Positions 17,390 through 21,493 of a stretch of DNA of 21,493 nucleotides are shown here, piece by piece. A program made the translations under genes and the position numbers. The DNA comes from Methanobacterium petrolearium (GTDB taxonomy: Archaea > Methanobacteriota > Methanobacteria > Methanobacteriales > Methanobacteriaceae): positions 1-21,493 of the forward strand of contig NZ_JAGGKL010000017.1 of NCBI RefSeq assembly GCF_017873625.1. Direction: 5' to 3'. The notes below the pieces were generated by a model. It did no database searches and had not been told where the DNA came from. It saw only the letters and a list, made by a program, of their open reading frames with translations. Position 1 is the first letter of the stretch. Each line of letters opens with the position of its first letter.

Positions 17390-18104
17390 TCACGAAAAAT
17401 CCAATAAAAATTTTTCAAACTTAATACGGGCTTTTTCGTACTCTGATTTCCAGGCAGTGACAGTTTCAGGATCTATGTTTTCATTAGCCACAATTTTTAG
17501 CTTTTTGTTGAGGACGAAAGAGAATTTTTCCACCAGTAATCCAGTTTCAACACGTGATTTATCATGTTTCACCATATATTCAGTGTGGTTTTTCCATTCT
17601 AAAAATAAAGGATAAAGATCTTCAAATTCGTTCTGAGGAAATGTTTTTTCCAGCTTTTTCAGAAGGTTTAAAGTATCTGCGTTACCGCAGTTAAAATAGT
17701 TATCCAGGCTTCCTTTTCCTTTCCAACCTCTCACTACACTTAAAAACTTGTGAAATTCATTTTGAAAAGGAAATGGGGCTTCTTTAAAGAGCTCACCCTG
17801 GAGTTGTTTGATTGTTTTGGATTTGTATTCTTTCAGAAACTGTTCAAGGGCTTTATCCATGTCGTTTTTTTCATCTTGGGGAAGTATGTCAAATAAATCC
17901 CTTTTTCTCAGATAAAAAAGATGTTCTGCATCTTTTACCATCACGCCATCCTGGTACCAGTAGCAGGGGATATCCAGGCCATAACCAATCTCAGTTAGCT
18001 CACAGTCCAGTAAATACAGGAGTTTATAAACGGTTTTTATCACAGTAACCACCGCAACGTTTTTTCAAGTTATAAGCCGCATATTCCAGATGTGGGTTCG
18101 TCAA
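17390..18104 (-). CDS. Frameshifted hypothetical protein, possible Panacea/SocA-like fold
   Basis: Minus-strand gene of unknown function. The long open part runs from about 18052 to the stop at 17390 (220 residues from GTG 18052, or 217 from GTG 18043 behind GGTGG). A better start lies upstream. AGGAGAT (18118-18112) precedes TTG 18104 by 7 bases and begins MTNPHLEYAAYNLK, in a frame one base off. Removing one A from the A6 run at 18065-18060 joins the two into a single 237-residue protein. The N-terminal pattern VYKLLYLLDCELTEIGYG plus CYWYQDG loosely recalls the KLLYLxD...WYxxGP pattern of DUF4065/Panacea antitoxin-like proteins. This is a weak resemblance, not an identification. The rest is charged and helical. 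It is divergent from the ATPase gene at 18288. Confidence 0.7.
18060..18065 (-). other. A6 homopolymer at the apparent frameshift
   Basis: Six A residues on the minus strand (T6 on plus) lie where the SD-led N-terminal frame (from TTG 18104) meets the long downstream frame. Five As would keep one continuous frame. This can be a sequencing error, a true mutation or a slippage site. Confidence 0.6.
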
Positions 18105-18147
18105 TATAATAATCTCCTGCAGTTTTTCATCAATTACTGTTTATCCT

Positions 18148-18160
18148 GGTATAAAAACTT
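18148..18160 (-). promoter_or_regulatory. Candidate TATA element of the minus-strand gene
   Basis: On the minus strand AAGTTTTTATACC lies 44-56 bases before the TTG start at 18104. This predicts a start near 18125 and a leader of about 20 bases carrying the AGGAGAT site. It sits next to operator copy 1. Confidence 0.35.
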
Positions 18161-18175
18161 TCATCTTAACATAAA

Positions 18176-18213
18176 AACATAACGATCATACAAATTTTGT
18201 ATGTTATGTATGG
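18176..18213. repeat. 38-nt palindromic repeat, copy 1 (operator-like)
   Basis: First of two 38-base direct copies (34 of 38 bases identical, starts 67 bases apart). Its core CATACAAATTTTGTATG (18187-18203) is a perfect 8-bp inverted repeat with a one-base centre. It lies between the promoters of the divergent genes. Confidence 0.75.
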
Positions 18214-18242
18214 AAATAGTATATGGAAGTAGAAACATACAA

Positions 18243-18280
18243 AACATAGCGATCATACAGGTTTTGTATGTTTTGTATGG
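18243..18280. repeat. 38-nt palindromic repeat, copy 2 (operator-like)
   Basis: The second copy, with core CATACAGGTTTTGTATG (18254-18270). It is further enclosed by a 13-bp perfect inverted repeat, CATACAAAACATA (18236-18248) and TATGTTTTGTATG (18267-18279). It ends at the ribosome binding site of the ATPase gene, and with a TATA-like TAGTATATGG at 18217-18225 it would cover the transcription start. This is a typical repressor position. Confidence 0.75.
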
Positions 18281-18287
18281 TGATTAA

Positions 18288-19439
18288 ATGAACCCTTTTA
18301 GAAAGCGTACCGGAATATTTCCATCCTATTTTACAGGTAGAGAAAATGAATTGAGTGAATTGAGGGATATATACGAATCAACACGGCAGGGAGCAGCTGA
18401 ACATATAATAGTCTATGGTCCAAAAGGTATAGGTAAAACCTGTCTCCTGCTTAAATTCCAGGATGAAATAAAAAATATCAAAGAAGTTTATCCTGTACGA
18501 ATACCCCTTGTTGAGGGGAATTTCGATGACATCTACAGTTTAATAGTTGATAAATGTGCTGATGCCCTTCACATAAAAGTAAGTCATTTTTGGGATAAAA
18601 TTGAATCACTGGGGTTTAATATTCCAATGGTGGCCGGATTAAACGTATCAAGGAACATACCAACCACAAGTCCATCAGTGGCAATTGAAAAAATACTAAA
18701 GACAATATACGAAGAATTAAATGGAGAAAATCCGGTATTGATCCTTTTATTTGATGATCTTCAAAGAATTATCAGTGATACTGGACCAAGCAAAGTTTTA
18801 AGTATATTGCAAAGCGCTTTGGTGGAGTTAAATCTTAAAAGGATGAATATAATGTTCGTTGCTACAGGTTCTCATGATATATTTTCACAGATACAGGATC
18901 ATGTGGATTCTGCTGTACGGCTATTCGAACCATATGAACTTAAACCGCTTACATTTAATGAATTAAGGGACGCTGTAGTTATACCTGCAAAAAAAGAGGG
19001 AGTAATATTTGATGAAGATGTGATAGAGATTATTTTTGAGATTTCAGAGGGGATTCCCTATTATATGCAGGTTATAGCTTATAAATGCTTTGATGAAGCA
19101 GTTGGAAGTAAGGTGGGGGTTAAAGAGTTTGAAAAAGCATTTCCACAATCATTGAACATACTTGCCCAGAGGGAATTCAAGGGAATGTATGAAAAATCCA
19201 CCACTGAAGAACGGAAAATATTAGCTTTAATGGCAGAAAGTGATAAAGAAGTATTCTCTTATGCAGATATAAAATCAGATTCTAATTTAAAATCAGAACC
19301 TTCTAATTTGTTGAAAAGGATGTTAGAAAAAAATTTGATAGTTAAAAAAGAAAGGGGTAAATATAAATTGCGTGATAGGGTATTCAAGGAGTACTTGAGA
19401 AAAACAAAGCTCTATAAAGAAAATGGAACTTTTTTATGA
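18288..19439 (+). CDS. Archaeal STAND/AAA-type ATPase with C-terminal winged helix
   Basis: 383 residues. GREN (17-20) opens an archaeal ATPase_2/Orc1-Cdc6-like nucleotide-binding module. Walker A is GPKGIGKT (44-51), Walker B is LILLFDDL (151-158) and sensor 1 is FVATGS (190-195). The helical lid follows (about 210-295), then a charged C-terminal region (about 305-375) with the pattern of a winged helix: a helix from EERKILALMAES, a recognition-like LLKRMLEKNLIV, and a wing KKERGKYKLRDRVF. The ATG is set by GGTGATT (18279-18285), immediately after operator copy 2. Such ATPases are common in archaeal genomes and mostly uncharacterised; some act in signalling or defence. No partner effector domain is fused here. 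Its only near partner is the divergent gene at 17390-18104. Confidence 0.88.
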   Translation: MNPFRKRTGIFPSYFTGRENELSELRDIYESTRQGAAEHIIVYGPKGIGKTCLLLKFQDEIKNIKEVYPVRIPLVEGNFDDIYSLIVDKCADALHIKVSHFWDKIESLGFNIPMVAGLNVSRNIPTTSPSVAIEKILKTIYEELNGENPVLILLFDDLQRIISDTGPSKVLSILQSALVELNLKRMNIMFVATGSHDIFSQIQDHVDSAVRLFEPYELKPLTFNELRDAVVIPAKKEGVIFDEDVIEIIFEISEGIPYYMQVIAYKCFDEAVGSKVGVKEFEKAFPQSLNILAQREFKGMYEKSTTEERKILALMAESDKEVFSYADIKSDSNLKSEPSNLLKRMLEKNLIVKKERGKYKLRDRVFKEYLRKTKLYKENGTFL

Positions 19440-19532
19440 GTATTGTTAGATTTTTAGCAGCAACACGTCTTAATTTGTAGTTAAATAACAAGATAGAAAA
19501 CTAAATGTATTTGTAAATATTATAATCTTATT
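19440..19532. other. AT-rich spacer upstream of the GC-rich island
   Basis: AT-rich DNA with TATA-like stretches (AATATTATAA, about 19516-19525). No gene is seen. Confidence 0.4.
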
Positions 19533-19618
19533 GGGTGAGTAAGTCCTCTGGAAAGGATGATGTCCACGTATGTGGAGTGGGAACGAGTACGGTGGGGGTC
19601 ACTTAATTCTGACTTTTT
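19533..19618 (+). ncRNA. Candidate structured RNA (GC-rich island, unclassified)
   Basis: 19533-19602 is about 56% G+C (39 of 70) inside very AT-rich spacers, with no supported reading frame. Visible pairings are TCCT/AGGA around a 6-base loop (19543-19556), TCCAC-GTAT-GTGGA (19562-19575), a possible closing stem GGGTGA (19533-19538) with TCACTT (19599-19604), and a competing 3' hairpin GGGTCA/TGACTT (19596-19601 and 19610-19615) that runs into TTT. A C-box-like ATGATGT (19557-19563) and a D-box-like CTGA (19609-19612) are present, but no clear C'/D' pair. It matches no family I can name. It may be a guide or regulatory RNA. Confidence 0.4.
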
Positions 19619-19834
19619 CTAGTAATAATTCTTCTGCAATGTATTGTTTTTCTTAGAACCTCTTTTTGAAGATTTAAAACATTAAAATTGAAATTATAAT
19701 CGGATATATCTAAGTTCAAGATCATTTGGTGCTTTTGGTGTAAACGGTCTAATACGATTATATTATATATAAGTAATTAATTATTAATCATATCAGATCA
19801 CTATTGAAATGATTTGCATAGAAAAGGTGAAAAA
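19619..19834. other. AT-rich spacer with promoter of the zinc-ribbon gene
   Basis: No gene is seen in 19619-19760. TTATATATAAG (19763-19773) is a strong TATA box candidate, predicting a start near 19795 and a leader of about 40 bases before the ATG at 19835. Confidence 0.45.
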
Positions 19835-19975
19835 ATGGTCTATAAATGCTGGCAAAAACCAGGAATAGGACGTTACGTTTGTTTGAATTGTGGAGAAGAT
19901 TTGCATCTGGATGATGTTACTGATACATTACCGCCATGTGCAAAATGTAAGGAATGTAAGTTTGAAAAAGGTTAA
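19835..19975 (+). CDS. Small zinc-ribbon protein (46 aa)
   Basis: ATG 19835, preceded by GGTGA (19826-19830), encodes 46 residues ending at TAA 19973-19975. The pattern KPGIGRYVCLNCGEDLHLDD then TLPPCAKCKECKF carries two CxxC pairs (C16/C19 and C35/C38) that should bind one zinc ion, plus extra C5 and C41. Order and spacing match the zinc-ribbon proteins in which a Gly-x-Tyr-x-Cys strand, a short acidic turn and a LPPCxxC knuckle make up the whole protein (DUF1451-like C-terminal ribbon). The function of these mini-ribbons is unknown. It has its own promoter and no clear operon partner. Confidence 0.8.
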   Translation: MVYKCWQKPGIGRYVCLNCGEDLHLDDVTDTLPPCAKCKECKFEKG

Positions 19976-20000
19976 TATTAAATTCATTAAACAAAAATAA

Positions 20001-20048
20001 GTTCCCGATTAGGTTCCCGATTAGGTTCCCGATTAGGTTCCCGATTAG
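20001..20048. repeat. Four perfect tandem copies of a 12-bp unit
   Basis: GTTCCCGATTAG repeats exactly four times at 20001-20048. A degenerate fifth unit, GGTCATGATATA, follows at 20049-20060. The array lies between the zinc-ribbon stop and the lipoprotein start. It has no spacers, so it is not CRISPR. Confidence 0.95.
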
Positions 20049-20082
20049 GGTCATGATATAATGGAAATGTAGGGAATAAAAA

Positions 20083-20538
20083 ATGAAAAATAACCTTGTA
20101 TTATGTATGTTAATTTTAGTAATTATGGCATTTTCTGGATGTACAGATAGAAATCCAAATCCAGGTAATGTTATCTATGATTTAAACATTGAATCCACAC
20201 TTGATAATCCAGTGGTTGATAAATATATCATGATTACAGATGTAGATTATGTAATTATCGAATATACGGATATAACGCCTATAAACGGAATTTCATGTGA
20301 TTTTCAGTTTGTAACATATGATGTACCGACTCAAACTGGACAATCATCAACCAATTATGAATCAAACATCATAGATGTTAAAAGAATTTCGACTGATTCG
20401 GCTCCAATTTCTGGATCGGTCACTTTAAATGCAAAAGGCGCAAAAAGCATCGGAATTAGGGATAGCAATGGAAAAGGAAGGGTAAAATTGATAATGAATG
20501 AAAGTAGATCATTTGACCCTTTCTACTTTTTCACATAG
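20083..20538 (+). CDS. Small predicted lipoprotein, unknown function
   Basis: 151 residues. The N-terminus MKNNLVLCMLILVIMAFSGC is a lipoprotein signal with lipobox FSGC (Cys20), so the mature 132-residue protein should be anchored on the outer face of the membrane. The rest is beta-rich and hydrophilic (alternating Ile/Val/Tyr with Asp/Thr/Ser), for example YIMITDVDYVIIEYTD, which suggests an Ig-like or sandwich fold. No catalytic motif was seen. A weak AGGGA (20071-20075) precedes ATG 20083. GATATAAT (20055-20062) could instead be a TATA element giving a nearly leaderless mRNA. The gene is bracketed by 12-bp repeats, perfect upstream and degenerate downstream. Confidence 0.8.
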   Translation: MKNNLVLCMLILVIMAFSGCTDRNPNPGNVIYDLNIESTLDNPVVDKYIMITDVDYVIIEYTDITPINGISCDFQFVTYDVPTQTGQSSTNYESNIIDVKRISTDSAPISGSVTLNAKGAKSIGIRDSNGKGRVKLIMNESRSFDPFYFFT

Positions 20539-20574
20539 CTTAGTTGGTTTCTGACATTGAAAAAAACATTATAG

Positions 20575-20672
20575 GGTCCTAGATTAGTTTAAAATTTTAG
20601 TTTTTTATTTTAAAATTTAGTAATGGGTTTTTGATTACTTCACGATTATGTTCATGATTAAAGTTATGATTA
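20575..20672. repeat. Degenerate 12-mer units downstream of the lipoprotein gene
   Basis: GGTCCTAGATTAG (20575-20587) matches the upstream 12-mer at 9 of 12 positions. GATTA then recurs at 20633, 20644, 20656 and 20668 (spacings 11, 12, 12) in GGTTTTTGATTA, CTTCACGATTA, TGTTCATGATTA and AAGTTATGATTA. A T6 run at 20601-20606 inside AT-rich inverted sequence probably terminates the lipoprotein transcript. Confidence 0.55.
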
Positions 20673-20679
20673 TTAGGAT

Positions 20680-21493
20680 CTACGCCCTATCCAGTTCAAC
20701 TTCAACCTCTATTTTTGATTCAAGGTAATCAGTGTTGACTCCTAATGTGGTGAAAATATCCCAGACTTCATATAATGCTATTTGCATTAATTCAACTTTT
20801 AATCTTTCATTATCTTCCGATCTGATACGATTGAATAAGCCCCTTTCAACATATTCTGCAAATATCTTTATATTCCCCTCAAGTTCCTCTTCATCTAAAA
20901 GCACCAGCACATTAACCCATTGGATTTTTGGATGAGACAAAGCAGAATTTTTAATACTTAACACTATTCTCTCTTCTATTTTATCAATACTTTCATTAAT
21001 TATGGGTTTATCAAAATTTTCCAGAATATGATCGACATCATCCTCTTGGACGTCTTGTATGTTATACTTTGCCAGCAATGCAGACCTATCAACTGTTTCA
21101 GATGTTTTGTCAATTGTTTCTACTGTTTGAACAGTTTCTAATTCCTCAGTCTCCCTCTTAACCTCCTTAATCTCCAATGGTTCACTTTCAAGCATATCCC
21201 CTCCCATTTCATCATCAACATCATCTGGTTCCTCTAACTGATTAACACTTTCAGAATCTTCTTCAGGCTTTTTTGTCAAATAAAGTTCCCAAATATCTGC
21301 ATCTTCGGATTCTTCTCTAGCTAAAGCCCTTTTATAGATATTTTCCTCTTCAGAACCTTTAGCAGTAGTTTTTTTATTTTCCTGCCTGAATTTTTGCATG
21401 AGTTGTTCTTTTTCTTGTTGTTCTTGTTTTTGTGCTTGTTGTATGAGTTGTTGTTGGGTGTTGTTGGTGTTTTGTGTTGTTTGTTGGTTTTGT
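20680..21493 (-). CDS. Acidic protein with Q/N-rich N-terminus, truncated by the window edge
   Basis: Minus strand, stop at 20680-20682. An ATG at 21399 would give 239 residues, but the frame stays open to the right edge through a Gln/Asn/Thr-rich segment ending QQAQKQEQQEKEQL before that Met, so the gene very probably starts outside the window (about 270 residues visible). Parts are the Q/N-rich lead, a charged helix (KFRQENKKTTAKGSEEE), a long acidic disordered region rich in Glu/Asp (about 30-100 from the ATG), and a C-terminal helical domain (from SALLAKYNIQDVQ to the end) with many Leu/Ile/Glu. No recognised domain, transmembrane segment or catalytic motif. It may be a scaffold or adaptor protein; this is inference from composition only. 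Confidence 0.75.
   Translation of the reverse strand, partial: QNQQTTQNTNNTQQQLIQQAQKQEQQEKEQLMQKFRQENKKTTAKGSEEENIYKRALAREESEDADIWELYLTKKPEEDSESVNQLEEPDDVDDEMGGDMLESEPLEIKEVKRETEELETVQTVETIDKTSETVDRSALLAKYNIQDVQEDDVDHILENFDKPIINESIDKIEERIVLSIKNSALSHPKIQWVNVLVLLDEEELEGNIKIFAEYVERGLFNRIRSEDNERLKVELMQIALYEVWDIFTTLGVNTDYLESKIEVEVELDRA

Noticed and set aside
18176..18280. Two-repeat mini CRISPR.
   Set aside because: The repeats are operator-like palindromes with a TATA-like sequence between them, placed at a divergent promoter; there are only two copies and no cas gene.
19533..19618. Assignment as a C/D-box guide RNA, hammerhead ribozyme or degenerate tRNA.
   Set aside because: C and D boxes are only partly matched with no C'/D'. 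The hammerhead core and the tRNA T-loop sequence are absent. It is left as an unclassified candidate RNA.
20001..20048. Possible CRISPR array.
   Set aside because: Units are 12 bp in direct contact with no spacers, and no cas gene is near.

Overview
The window is a piece of a methanogenic archaeon of the order Methanobacteriales, most likely a Methanobacterium-type species. The signs are an archaeal triosephosphate isomerase and phosphoglycerate kinase, RNA polymerase with both large subunits split (B''/B' and A'/A''), archaeal L30e and NusA, elongation factors EF-2 and EF-1alpha, tRNA genes without an encoded CCA, GGAGG-type ribosome binding sites, frequent GTG/TTG starts and AT-rich spacers with TATA boxes.

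Layout. 1-71: the last codons of a plus-strand gene cut by the window edge, followed by a strong hairpin/T-tract terminator. 454-2421: tpiA-pgk, two central-carbon genes 57 bp apart. 2633-3289: a five-tRNA cluster (Thr-Pro-Tyr-Asp-Lys). 3314-11756: the transcription gene string rpoH, rpoB2, rpoB1, rpoA1, rpoA2, rpl30e, nusA. 11871-16996: the str-type translation string rps12, rps7, EF-2, EF-1alpha, rps10. 17169-17253: tRNA-Ser(UGA). All of this runs on the plus strand and is a conserved housekeeping core. Several junctions in it carry inverted repeats, some mutually exclusive.

From about 17.3 kb the character changes to AT-rich accessory DNA. A minus-strand gene (17390-18104) has its reading frame broken by one base in an A6 run near its N-terminus. 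It diverges from a STAND/AAA-type ATPase gene (18288-19439). The intergenic region holds two copies of a 38-nt palindromic repeat that look like operators. After these come a GC-rich island that looks like a structured RNA (about 19533-19618), a 46-residue zinc-ribbon protein (19835-19975), four perfect 12-bp tandem repeats, a small lipoprotein gene (20083-20538) followed by degenerate versions of the same 12-mer, and a minus-strand acidic protein whose Q/N-rich N-terminus runs off the right edge.

The core genes supply the transcription and translation machinery (RNA polymerase, elongation factor NusA, ribosomal proteins, GTPase factors) plus matching tRNAs. The right-hand end is the part most likely to hold undescribed biology: the palindrome-controlled divergent pair, the RNA-like island and the repeat-flanked lipoprotein.
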